Of a DNA stretch of 64,000 nucleotides, positions 47,819-55,476 are shown piece after piece. The stretch's first letter is position 1. The number at the start of each line of letters is the position of its first letter. Below the pieces are notes generated by a model. It made no database searches, was not told where the DNA came from, and saw nothing but the letters and a program-made list of their open reading frames with translations. Where the stretch lies: NCBI GenBank assembly GCA_023267435.1, contig JAHFNH010000004.1, forward strand, positions 11,729 through 75,728, read 5' to 3'. The translations under genes were made by a program, and so were the position numbers. This DNA is from Candidatus Nomurabacteria bacterium (GTDB taxonomy: Bacteria > Patescibacteria > Paceibacteria > UBA9973).

Positions 47819-48760
47819 ATGGAAACTTCTCCAACAAATAATCCAGTTATTTTTCCCGATAATAATTTTAACCAAGATAACTTTTTAAAGAAGGCGATCT
47901 TTTATGTTTTTGGAATAATTTTTGTTTTAATTTGTTTTTATTTTTTATTTTTCAGTGCACCTGGTAATTTTCCAGCAGGTCAAATATTAAACATCGAACA
48001 GGGAGCAAGCTTGAGACATATCTCCAAAGATTTTCAAGCAAAGCATATTATTACTTCCAGAATAGCTTTTGAAACCTTTGTTATTTTTTATGGAGGTGAA
48101 AAACATATAGTGCCCGGAGATTATCTTTTTGAAAATAAAACTTCTGTTTTTGAAGTGGCTCGAAGAATTTCATACGGAGATCATCATTTATTGCCGAATA
48201 AAGTTACAATTCCGGAAGGATTTAATGTTTCGGATATTAGTAATGCTATGTCTTTGAAATTGCCAAGTTTCAATAAAGATAAATTCTTGTCAGAGGCAAA
48301 ACCTAAAGAAGGTTATCTTTTTCCAGACACTTATTTTTTCTTCTCCACAGCAAATGAAGGAGATGTTTTAAAAGCGATGAGTGATAATTTTGATAAAAAA
48401 ATAAAACCTATTTTGCCTGAAATTAATTCTTCCGGCAAGTCTGAAAAAGATATTATTACCATGGCATCAATCATTGAACGTGAAGCGAAAGGTGATGCGG
48501 ACAGAGGAGTTATATCTGGTATTCTTTGGAATAGGTTGAGTAAAGACATGCCACTTCAGGTGGATGCTGCACCGGAGACTTACAAGACAAAAGGATTACC
48601 AAGTAGTCCGATTTCAAACCCAGGACTTGAAGCGATAAAGGCTGCAATTCATCCAGAAAATTCACCTTATCTTTTTTATCTACATGACAAAAATGGTATT
48701 ATTCATTATGCAGTTAATTTCACTGAGCATAAGAAAAATATTGCAAAATATCTCAAATAG
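47819..48760 (+). CDS. mltG: Endolytic murein transglycosylase MltG
   Basis: MltG cleaves nascent glycan strands at the membrane and sets chain ends. An N-terminal cytoplasmic tail and one helix (KKAIFYVFGIIFVLICFYFLFF) are followed by a LysM-like subdomain and the YceG core. Core motifs are TIPEGFNVSDIS, EGYLFPDTYFF, MASIIEREAKGDADR with the catalytic Glu at about residue 220, GILWNRLSKDMPLQVDA, and SPISNPGLEAIKAAIHP. Length 313 is slightly short. It is coupled to the upstream membrane protein (3-base gap). Confidence 0.94.
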   Translation: METSPTNNPVIFPDNNFNQDNFLKKAIFYVFGIIFVLICFYFLFFSAPGNFPAGQILNIEQGASLRHISKDFQAKHIITSRIAFETFVIFYGGEKHIVPGDYLFENKTSVFEVARRISYGDHHLLPNKVTIPEGFNVSDISNAMSLKLPSFNKDKFLSEAKPKEGYLFPDTYFFFSTANEGDVLKAMSDNFDKKIKPILPEINSSGKSEKDIITMASIIEREAKGDADRGVISGILWNRLSKDMPLQVDAAPETYKTKGLPSSPISNPGLEAIKAAIHPENSPYLFYLHDKNGIIHYAVNFTEHKKNIAKYLK

Positions 48761-48765
48761 ATATC

Positions 48766-49296
48766 ATGAAAAAACACAACTTATCTTTTATTGATATAGA
48801 AACCACTGGGCTCAATTTAGTTGAAAATGAGATTATTGAAATTGGTTGTGTTATTGTGGATACTTCTTTAAATATAGTCGAAGAGTTTGAGTTAAAAATA
48901 AAACCACTACATATTAAAACTGCTGATCCTGTATCTCTTAAAATAACTCACTATGATCCAAAAAATTGGGAAGAGGCTATTACCCTGAATGAAGCTATAA
49001 AAATTTTAGCTGATAAAACAGAGAACACTACATTGGTTGGACATAATATTTCTTTCGACGCTTCTTTTTTAGAAAAAGCTTTTTGTGATACTGGAATTAA
49101 AAAGAAATTTTTCCATTATCATTTGCTTGATACTGTTTCGATTGCTTTTACTAAGTTGCATGACAAAAGTGATATTGAGAAACTTACTCTTCATGAATTA
49201 TGTGAATATTTCAATATAAAAAATGAACATGAACACACCGCGCTTTCAGATGCTCGTGCAGACTTCGAGCTTTACAAAAAGCTGATGAACTTGTAA
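48766..49296 (+). CDS. DEDDh 3'-5' exonuclease (DnaQ-like)
   Basis: 176 residues with ExoI FIDIETTGL (Asp/Glu), ExoII VGHNISFDASFL (Asp) and ExoIII HTALSDARADFELY (His and Asp), the complete DEDDh set. There is no polymerase-binding tail or extra domain, so it could be a DNA proofreading subunit, an oligoribonuclease-like enzyme or an RNase T-like trimming enzyme. The next gene starts 12 bases later. Confidence 0.88.
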   Translation: MKKHNLSFIDIETTGLNLVENEIIEIGCVIVDTSLNIVEEFELKIKPLHIKTADPVSLKITHYDPKNWEEAITLNEAIKILADKTENTTLVGHNISFDASFLEKAFCDTGIKKKFFHYHLLDTVSIAFTKLHDKSDIEKLTLHELCEYFNIKNEHEHTALSDARADFELYKKLMNL

Positions 49297-49308
49297 AATC
49301 GAAACATC

Positions 49309-50457
49309 TTGATAAAGCAAAAGAAAACTATATTTGTCGGTATGTCGGGTGGGGTGGATTCTTCTGTTTCCGCTGCTATTTTAAAAGACCAAGGATATGA
49401 TGTCGTTGGGGTTTTTATTCGTACCTGGCATCCTGATTTTTTGGTTTGTAATGAAGAAGACGAACGCCGCGACGCTATGCGCGTCGCGGCGCATTTAGAT
49501 ATTCCATTTCTGACTTTCGATCTTGCAGATGTATATAAAAAAGAAGTGGCTGATTATATGATTTCTGAATATAAGGCAGGACGCACTCCAAACCCAGATG
49601 TGATGTGTAATAAAGAAGTGAAGTTTGGCGCTTTTCTAAAAAAGGCACTAGAGATGGGTGCGGATTATGTGGCGACAGGGCATTATGCGCAGGTTTCATT
49701 AAATAAAAATTTAAAAGATTTTGGAGCCTTCGCCCTTGGAGAATTAAAGAGAGGGGGCTCTAAAAATCTTTCAAATTTTTCTTTAATTAAAGGCAAAGAC
49801 CCTTCCAAAGATCAATGTTATTTTTTGTGGACATTAAAACAAGAACAACTAAAACATATTTTATTTCCAGTGGGACATTTAAATAAAACAGCTGTGAGAA
49901 AACTGGCGAAGAAATATAAATTACCAGTAGCAGAAAAGAAAGATAGTCAGGGTATATGTTTCTTGGGTGATATTGATTTGAAAGATTTTTTGAAACACTA
50001 TATTAAAGAAAAAAGAGGGAAAATTTTGCTAGAAAATGGTGAAGAAATTGGATTCCATGACGGTGCGGTTTTCCATACTCTCGGTGAACGTCATGGTTTT
50101 ACAATTACCAAAAAAGGTCCGAATGATAGTGCGTATTATATTGTCGGAAAAGACGTAAAGAAAAATATTTTAGTTGTTTCGCAGAACCCCTCCCAACCCT
50201 CCCCTTATCAAGGGGAGGGCGAGGGTGGGGTAATTAAAAAATTAGATAATGTGAATTTTATTTCAGGTATTCCAAATGAAAATAAAAATTATACAGCGCA
50301 GATAAGATATCACGGAGAATTTTTAGATTGTAAAATTAAAATTACTGGAAAAACAACCGTTGAAGTAATTTTTGAAAAACCAGTATTAGTAGCGGGAGGT
50401 CAATCGGTAGTCTTTTATGATAAAGATATTTGTCTTGGCGGGGGAGTAATTATTTAG
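49309..50457 (+). CDS. mnmA: tRNA-specific 2-thiouridylase MnmA with inserted peptides
   Basis: MnmA puts sulfur on U34 of tRNA-Lys, -Glu and -Gln. A TTG start at 49309 gives MIKQKKTIFVGMSGGVDSSV with the PP-loop; no ATG is available. Catalytic Cys are at about 100 (PDVMCNKE) and 217 (SQGICFLG). Residues about 133-158, between HYAQVSL and LIKGKDPSKDQ, come from a palindromic element and include FGAFALG, also found in UvrC here. Residues about 293-308 (NPSQPSPYQGEGEGGV) come from a second, GC-rich palindrome. A third perfect GC palindrome (49465-49491) lies in conserved ERRDAMRVAA. The enzyme is otherwise complete and probably active. Confidence 0.94.
   Translation: MIKQKKTIFVGMSGGVDSSVSAAILKDQGYDVVGVFIRTWHPDFLVCNEEDERRDAMRVAAHLDIPFLTFDLADVYKKEVADYMISEYKAGRTPNPDVMCNKEVKFGAFLKKALEMGADYVATGHYAQVSLNKNLKDFGAFALGELKRGGSKNLSNFSLIKGKDPSKDQCYFLWTLKQEQLKHILFPVGHLNKTAVRKLAKKYKLPVAEKKDSQGICFLGDIDLKDFLKHYIKEKRGKILLENGEEIGFHDGAVFHTLGERHGFTITKKGPNDSAYYIVGKDVKKNILVVSQNPSQPSPYQGEGEGGVIKKLDNVNFISGIPNENKNYTAQIRYHGEFLDCKIKITGKTTVEVIFEKPVLVAGGQSVVFYDKDICLGGGVII
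49465..49491 (+). repeat. All-GC palindrome within conserved mnmA codons
   Basis: CGCCGCGACGC and GCGTCGCGGCG are perfectly complementary with a 5-base loop. The codons used (CGC, GCG, GTC) are unlike the AT-rich codon use around them, yet they encode residues expected in the family. Confidence 0.6.
49705..49780 (+). repeat. In-frame palindromic element inside mnmA
   Basis: Arms 49705-49728 and 49756-49780 are complementary apart from one mismatch and one bulge. The left arm and loop contain TTTTGGAGCCTTCGCCCT, identical to the uvrC element, and in the same reading frame, so both enzymes carry FGAFALG. Confidence 0.82.
50186..50231 (+). repeat. Second in-frame GC-rich palindrome in mnmA
   Basis: CCCTCCCCTT-atc-AAGGGGAGGG is a perfect 10-bp stem, flanked by ACCCCTCCC and GGGTGGGGT that extend it imperfectly. 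It adds about 15 Pro/Gly/Glu-rich residues. Related palindromes are intergenic at 13798-13828 and 14502-14552. Confidence 0.75.
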
Positions 50458-50465
50458 AAATGAAG

Positions 50466-50490
50466 CATACGGAGGAAAATCCTCCGTATG
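50466..50490. terminator. Perfect hairpin after mnmA
   Basis: CATACGGAGGA-aaa-TCCTCCGTATG, 11-bp perfect stem. No T run follows directly (TTGAGCTTGCTTTTTG), so termination is likely but not certain. Confidence 0.55.
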
Positions 50491-50496
50491 TTGAGC

Positions 50497-50524
50497 TTGC
50501 TTTTTGAACTTTTTATGGTATACT
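50497..50524 (+). promoter_or_regulatory. Promoter of the 50577 gene
   Basis: TTGCTT (50497-50502), 16-base spacer, TATACT (50519-50524). Leader about 45 bases, ending in a strong Shine-Dalgarno AGGAGG (50564-50569), 7 bases before the ATG. Confidence 0.65.
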
Positions 50525-50576
50525 TTTTGTAGATAGCAATATTGCTATTTGATAATTAAAAAAAGGAGGACAAACC

Positions 50577-51311
50577 ATGAAAAATGGAACCGATTCCCAA
50601 AAGCCGAGCCTGTCAGACAGAATACAGCAACTCGGATCACTTGCTGGATTTATCGTAGATTTTCTAGCAACAATTTTATCCTATGAACAAGTCAAATATT
50701 GGCTTGAACATAAAACAGAATTAAAGAAAAATCTTATAGAAGCTTTTAAAATTGTAGATGAGTATGCTGATACCCGCGAAGAATGGCAAGAATTTTACAA
50801 AATAAAATTTGGTTGGGATGTAGATTTTAGTCGAGTAATTATTCCAACAATGCCAATAGAAGGCAAATGGAGATTACTTATTCTTCCGAGAAGAATGGGA
50901 CTCGATCTTGCTTTTGAAGCTTGCACAAAACTTTTTAAAACATGTAGGTATAATGATAACTTGGATGGTGCAGTTACAGAAAATATTCGCACAACTAGTG
51001 ACCATTATGCAGTGTGGGTACGAGATGAAATAGAACCCGATAAAGAATTTTTAGGAAAATCCACTCGTCAAGCGGATCCTGATATGAAAATCGGTGTTAC
51101 TCTACTAGAAAGAATTATTTTTGAAATTAAGTATTTTACCGAAACAGGTAAGCATCTTGATGTAAAAGGATTAACTTTTTGTAGCGGTTCTCGGCCTTCC
51201 GTGGGTCTTGTGCCGTGCGCGGATTGGTACGGTGACAAGTTCAGGGTGGACTGGAGCGGCCTAGACAATTCTGATTCGGGCTACGGTATCCGTTCAGCAG
51301 TTGCTCTTTAG
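50577..51311 (+). CDS. Protein of unknown function with CLec-like C-terminus and strong SD
   Basis: 244 residues, no signal peptide. N-terminal helices (LSDRIQQLGSLAGFIVDFLATILSYEQVKYWLEH; LKKNLIEAFKIVDEY) lead to an alpha/beta middle (FSRVIIPTMPIEGKWRLLIL; TTSDHYAVWVRDEIEPDKEF; IGVTLLERIIFEIKYF). The C-terminus has FCSGSRPS, VPCADWYGDKFRVDW and SGYGIRSAVAL, with regular Trp, Gly and a final GxR like C-type-lectin or FGE-type ends. From about 51180 the DNA becomes clearly more GC-rich than the rest of the gene. I believe it belongs to a multi-copy CPR family, from memory only. It has its own promoter, a rare AGGAGG, and a terminator. Confidence 0.6.
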   Translation: MKNGTDSQKPSLSDRIQQLGSLAGFIVDFLATILSYEQVKYWLEHKTELKKNLIEAFKIVDEYADTREEWQEFYKIKFGWDVDFSRVIIPTMPIEGKWRLLILPRRMGLDLAFEACTKLFKTCRYNDNLDGAVTENIRTTSDHYAVWVRDEIEPDKEFLGKSTRQADPDMKIGVTLLERIIFEIKYFTETGKHLDVKGLTFCSGSRPSVGLVPCADWYGDKFRVDWSGLDNSDSGYGIRSAVAL

Positions 51312-51331
51312 TTTTTTAACTTTTAATATTA

Positions 51332-51366
51332 GAACCGTTTGCAAAATTTGCAGGCGGTTTTTTCTT
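51332..51366 (+). terminator. Intrinsic terminator after the 50577 gene
   Basis: AACCGTTTGCAA pairs with TTGCAGGCGGTT (with G-U), followed by a T run. Confidence 0.82.
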
Positions 51367-51367
51367 T

Positions 51368-51396
51368 TTGCATTCATTTTTGGCTTAAAGTATAAT
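51368..51396 (+). promoter_or_regulatory. Leaderless promoter of the MgtC-like gene
   Basis: TTGCAT (51368-51373), 17-base spacer, TATAAT (51391-51396), 6 bases to the ATG at 51403. Confidence 0.8.
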
Positions 51397-51402
51397 GGTT
51401 CT

Positions 51403-51873
51403 ATGTCTCAATATTTAATGCAAAATAGTGATTTAATTTTAAGGTTAGTGGTGGCTGTAGTGCTCGGTATGGTTATCGGAGCAGAAAGGCTTTTAGTGCA
51501 CAAAGAAGCTGGAATGAAGACTCACGCGCTTGTTTCTATGGGTGCAGCGGTTTTTATGTTGGTCTCTGAAGCAATGGTAGTTAAATATATTAATCTTCCC
51601 GGTATGAATCCAGTAATGATGCCTTCACAGATTATCGTCGGTATCGGTTTTCTTGGTGCTGGTTTAATTATTTTACAAGGCAATAGACTTATGGGCCTTA
51701 CGACAGCTGGAGGGCTTTGGGTTACAGCTGGCATAGGTATGGCGGCAGGTTTCGGACTTTATAGTCTCGCAATTATTTCAACTATTTTGGTACTCTTTAT
51801 TTTTATTGCTATGAATATTTTAGAGAAGCCACTCAGAAAAATTTCAGACGGTATGGAAAATCATTCTGATTAG
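51403..51873 (+). CDS. MgtC/SapB family membrane protein
   Basis: 156 residues. The ATG at 51403 is set by the promoter 6 bases upstream and gives a normal family start. Four to five helices carry the MgtC marks LRLVVAVVLGMVIGAERLLVHKEAGMKTHALVSMGAAVFML, ASQIIVGIGFLGAGLI-like PSQIIVGIGFLGAGLIILQG, and GLTTAGGLWVTAGIGMAAG. The C-terminal soluble domain of Salmonella MgtC is absent. MgtC links to Mg2+ homeostasis and ATP synthase control in other bacteria; together with MgtA at 35984 it suggests attention to Mg2+. Confidence 0.88.
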   Translation: MSQYLMQNSDLILRLVVAVVLGMVIGAERLLVHKEAGMKTHALVSMGAAVFMLVSEAMVVKYINLPGMNPVMMPSQIIVGIGFLGAGLIILQGNRLMGLTTAGGLWVTAGIGMAAGFGLYSLAIISTILVLFIFIAMNILEKPLRKISDGMENHSD

Positions 51874-51888
51874 ATAATCATCTTTTAA

Positions 51889-53706
51889 ATGGAATCAAAA
51901 AAGTTTTTGGATTATCTAAATAAAAAGTATTTTAATCTTCATAAAAATTACGAAGAACTTTTTTGGATTTCTTATATGGGTGATCATTCTGTCGACAATA
52001 AAAAAGATGAAGCTCAAAAATTGCGCGATGAATTTAGGTCAGATCCAATACTTCTCGATAAGGTAAATATTTTTTTACGAAAAGACAATAATAAAGACAA
52101 GAAGCGCCTTTTGGCTTGGAAAATGTTTTTTGAAAGACACCAGACTCCGATAGAGCTCTTGAGTTTGAAAAATAAAATTATCAAATTAGAATCCGAAATA
52201 ATGCGCAAAAGGGCTGCAAGAAAGGAAGGATATATCGAACCAAAAACAAAAAAATTCGTTAATGCATCCGAGAATGAAATGAGAATGATTAAGAGCACTC
52301 ATTCGAACGAAGATGTTCGCAAGGCCGCCTTTTATGCGATGGAGAACCTTGCTGTAACGTCTCTAAAAGAATATGTTCAATTGGTGGCATTGTTAAATCA
52401 ATATGCCAAGAAAATGGGTTTTGAAGATTTTTATGCTTATAAGATAAACATAGAAGAAGGTTTAACTAAAAAAGAACTTTTTAAAATATTTGATGAGATT
52501 TTTGAAAAAACAAAATATGCCTATAAAGATATCAGAAAAATGGAAAAAAAAATACAAGGCTTGAGAAAGCCGTGGAATTTCAGTTATATGCTTTCGGGTG
52601 ATTTTACTAAAGAAGAAGATCCATATTTCCAATTTGAAGATGCGCTTATGAGATGGGGTCAATCTTTTTCAGCTTTAAATATAAAATATAGGGGCGGGGA
52701 ATTGAAACTTGATTTACTCGACCGCAAGGGAAAATGGAGTAATGGTTTTTGTCATTGGCCGAGGATAGTTTATTACGAAAATAATAAGAGATTTCCCGGT
52801 GCTTCGAATTTTACTTGCAACGTTGTTTTTGGGCAAGTCGGTTCTGGTGCTCAAGGAATACACACTCTTTTCCATGAGGGCGGACATGCAGCACATCTTT
52901 TGAATTCTACTGAAACAGAATCATGTTTAAATCAGGAATATCCTCCAATGTCGACAGCTTGGGCTGAAACTCAAAGTATGTTTCTAGATACGCTTTTTTC
53001 AAGTATTGAATGGAAAACAAGATATGCTAAAAACAAAAATGGAGATCTTTATCCTTTTAGTTTATTTGAACGCAAAGCGAAAAAACTTTATCCTCTTTGG
53101 CCTCTCTCTATGAGAAGTATAATGTATGTCATGAATTTTGAGAAAGAAATTTATGAAGCGAAAAATTTAACTGAAGATAAAGTGAAGCTCATTTCTAAAA
53201 AGATTTATAAAAAATATATGGATTTTACCGAAGACTCGCTTTCTATTCTCAATGTTCCGCATATTTATTCTTGGGAAAGTATTTGTTCTTATCATTCGTA
53301 CGGTTTAGCTGAAATTTCTTTGTCACAATGGAGGGATTATTTTTATAAAAAATACGGATATATTGTAGATAATCCTAATGTGGGAAAAGAAATGACTAAA
53401 GTTTGGAAATTCGCGGCTTCAAAAAGTTATAAAGAAACAGTGAAGATTGCCACAGGGGAAAATCTTTCCGCGAAAAGTTATATAAATAATGTTACGATGA
53501 GTTTATCTGCTTCTTTGTTAGATGCAAAGAAAAAAATGAAAAGAATGCAGAAAATTCCTATATACAAAAATAAGGTTGATCTTGATGCAAAGATAAGTCT
53601 TTGGTATGGTAAGAAGAAGATTTGCTCTAATTCAAAGAGCTTTGAAGATATGGCTGATAAATATAAAATATGGCTTTTAAAAAATAAAAAGAATTTAAAT
53701 AAATAA
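51889..53706 (+). CDS. M3-family metallopeptidase (oligoendopeptidase F-like)
   Basis: A soluble zinc peptidase of 605 residues with the active-site motif LFHEGGHAAH (HExxH) near residue 328 and the third ligand Glu expected in STAWAETQSMFLD, about 28 residues on. Family marks also include NIEEGLTKKELF and IYSWESICSYHSYGLAEISLSQW near the C-terminus with the His/Tyr that bind substrate. No signal peptide, so cytoplasmic turnover of short peptides is likely, perhaps taken from a host or from waste. It starts 15 bases after the MgtC-like gene and alaS follows by 1 base. Confidence 0.88.
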   Translation: MESKKFLDYLNKKYFNLHKNYEELFWISYMGDHSVDNKKDEAQKLRDEFRSDPILLDKVNIFLRKDNNKDKKRLLAWKMFFERHQTPIELLSLKNKIIKLESEIMRKRAARKEGYIEPKTKKFVNASENEMRMIKSTHSNEDVRKAAFYAMENLAVTSLKEYVQLVALLNQYAKKMGFEDFYAYKINIEEGLTKKELFKIFDEIFEKTKYAYKDIRKMEKKIQGLRKPWNFSYMLSGDFTKEEDPYFQFEDALMRWGQSFSALNIKYRGGELKLDLLDRKGKWSNGFCHWPRIVYYENNKRFPGASNFTCNVVFGQVGSGAQGIHTLFHEGGHAAHLLNSTETESCLNQEYPPMSTAWAETQSMFLDTLFSSIEWKTRYAKNKNGDLYPFSLFERKAKKLYPLWPLSMRSIMYVMNFEKEIYEAKNLTEDKVKLISKKIYKKYMDFTEDSLSILNVPHIYSWESICSYHSYGLAEISLSQWRDYFYKKYGYIVDNPNVGKEMTKVWKFAASKSYKETVKIATGENLSAKSYINNVTMSLSASLLDAKKKMKRMQKIPIYKNKVDLDAKISLWYGKKKICSNSKSFEDMADKYKIWLLKNKKNLNK

Positions 53707-53707
53707 T

Positions 53708-55456
53708 ATGCAATCTAACGAAATCAGATCAAGATTTTTAAAATTTTTTGAGCATAGGGGACATAAAATAATTCCTTCGGCTTCACTTGTACCCGAGAAT
53801 GATCCTTCAGTGCTTTTTAATACTGCGGGAATGCAACCTCTTGTGCCGTACCTACTCGGACAAGAACACCCAATGGGTAAAAGAATTGTCGATGTGCAGA
53901 AATGCGTACGTACTGGAGACTTGGAAGATATCGGAGATAATCGCCATTTTTCTTTTTTTGAAATGATGGGTAATTGGTCTCTTGGTGATTATTTTAAAGA
54001 GGACACTATTAAATGGAGTTATGAGTTTTTAACTTCTAAAGAAGAAGGTCTTGGTCTCGATCCGAAACGTTTATATTTCACAATTTTTGAAGGTGACGAA
54101 AACGCTCCTTTTGATCAAGAAGCAAAAGATTTATGGATGAGTTTAGGTGTTCCAGAACATCGTATTTATGCATTGCCTGCCGAAGACAATTGGTGGAGTC
54201 CGGGTGACAATGGTCCATGCGGTCCTTGCAGTGAAATGTTTTATGATATGACTGGAGATGTTGGAGACCTTACTCTCGAAGGTTTTATTGAAGCCAATAA
54301 AAAAGAAGATATTATTGAAATCTGGAATGATGTTTTCATGGAGTATGAAAAAGAAAACGGAAAAGTTATCGGTAAATTAAAACAGAAAAATGTAGACACT
54401 GGTGCCGGTCTAGAACGTATCACCGCTGTGATGCAAGGCAAAAAAACTGCTTATGAAACTGATTTACTTTCTGGCGTCATGAATAGTATTAAAGAAAAAG
54501 CTGGAGAAAAATACAATGAAAGATCTGCCAGAATAATAACTGATCACTCACGCAGTGCAATGTTTTTAATTTCAGATGGAGTTATTCCTGCAAACAAAGA
54601 TCAAGGTTATGTACTAAGACGTTTAATTCGTCGTGCAGTTATGCAGGCGCACAATCTCGGAATTTCATTGAAAGATCATTTTGTTTCCAATACAATGTTG
54701 GCTTTCGTTGATATATATAAAGACAACTATCCTGAAATCACAAACTCAAATATTTTTAAAATAATATCAGATGAAGAGGATAAATTTGCTACCACTCTCG
54801 AACATGGATTAAAAGAATTCGAAAAAGGAGTTGATCCATTTATTCTTGCGACGACTTATGGTTTTCCGATTGAGCTGACGTTGGAACTTGCTCAAGAAAA
54901 AGGAATAAAGATTGATGTAGAAGATTTTAGTAAAAAGATGACAGAACATCAAAAGCTTTCTCAGACATCGTCTGCAGGAATGTTTAAGGGTGGATTAGCA
55001 AATCACAACGAAAAGACTATCAGACTTCACACCGCGCATCATATGCTCTTGGCAGCGTTGCAAGAAGTTGTAAGTCCAGATATTAAACAAAAGGGCAGTA
55101 ACATTACTGAAGAACGCCTTCGTATTGATTTCACTTGTGATCATAAACTGACCGATGAAGAAAAGAAAAAAGTAGAAGATTTAGTAAATGAAAAAATAAA
55201 AGCTGGGTTAAATGTCGTTCGTCGTGAAATGCCTTTCATTGAAGCAGAAAAAATTGGTGCACAGATGGAATTCGGAGCAAAGTATCCAGAAGTTGTGAGT
55301 GTATATTTTATAGAAGATGAAAAAGGAAGTCCATTCTCAAAAGAATTCTGTGGAGGTCCACATGTTTCAAATACTTCCGAATTAGGTCATTTCAAAATTC
55401 TTAAAGAAGAAGCAGTTTCCGCTGGAGTTCGCAGAATCAAAGCTATACTTGAATAG
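53708..55456 (+). CDS. alaS: Alanine--tRNA ligase, short form
   Basis: 582 residues against about 870 in E. coli. The catalytic domain is complete (IRSRFLKFFEHRGHKIIPS; NTAGMQPLVPYLLGQEHP; RHFSFFEMMGNWSLGDYF; DTGAGLERI), as is the tRNA-binding region. The editing domain has HTAHHMLLAALQEV and CGGPHVSNTSELG with the zinc ligands, ending at GVRRIKAILE. The beta-barrel linker is very short (about residues 370-420) and the C-Ala dimerisation domain is gone. The same layout, catalytic plus editing only, is expected in reduced CPR genomes. It begins 1 base after the peptidase stop. Confidence 0.95.
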   Translation: MQSNEIRSRFLKFFEHRGHKIIPSASLVPENDPSVLFNTAGMQPLVPYLLGQEHPMGKRIVDVQKCVRTGDLEDIGDNRHFSFFEMMGNWSLGDYFKEDTIKWSYEFLTSKEEGLGLDPKRLYFTIFEGDENAPFDQEAKDLWMSLGVPEHRIYALPAEDNWWSPGDNGPCGPCSEMFYDMTGDVGDLTLEGFIEANKKEDIIEIWNDVFMEYEKENGKVIGKLKQKNVDTGAGLERITAVMQGKKTAYETDLLSGVMNSIKEKAGEKYNERSARIITDHSRSAMFLISDGVIPANKDQGYVLRRLIRRAVMQAHNLGISLKDHFVSNTMLAFVDIYKDNYPEITNSNIFKIISDEEDKFATTLEHGLKEFEKGVDPFILATTYGFPIELTLELAQEKGIKIDVEDFSKKMTEHQKLSQTSSAGMFKGGLANHNEKTIRLHTAHHMLLAALQEVVSPDIKQKGSNITEERLRIDFTCDHKLTDEEKKKVEDLVNEKIKAGLNVVRREMPFIEAEKIGAQMEFGAKYPEVVSVYFIEDEKGSPFSKEFCGGPHVSNTSELGHFKILKEEAVSAGVRRIKAILE

Positions 55457-55464
55457 TTTTGTGC

Positions 55465-55470
55465 TATAAT
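55465..55470 (+). promoter_or_regulatory. -10 box, leaderless start of the PilM/FtsA-like gene
   Basis: TATAAT with extended TGC, 6 bases before the ATG at 55477, 9 bases after the alaS stop. Confidence 0.6.
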
Positions 55471-55476
55471 TTTATT

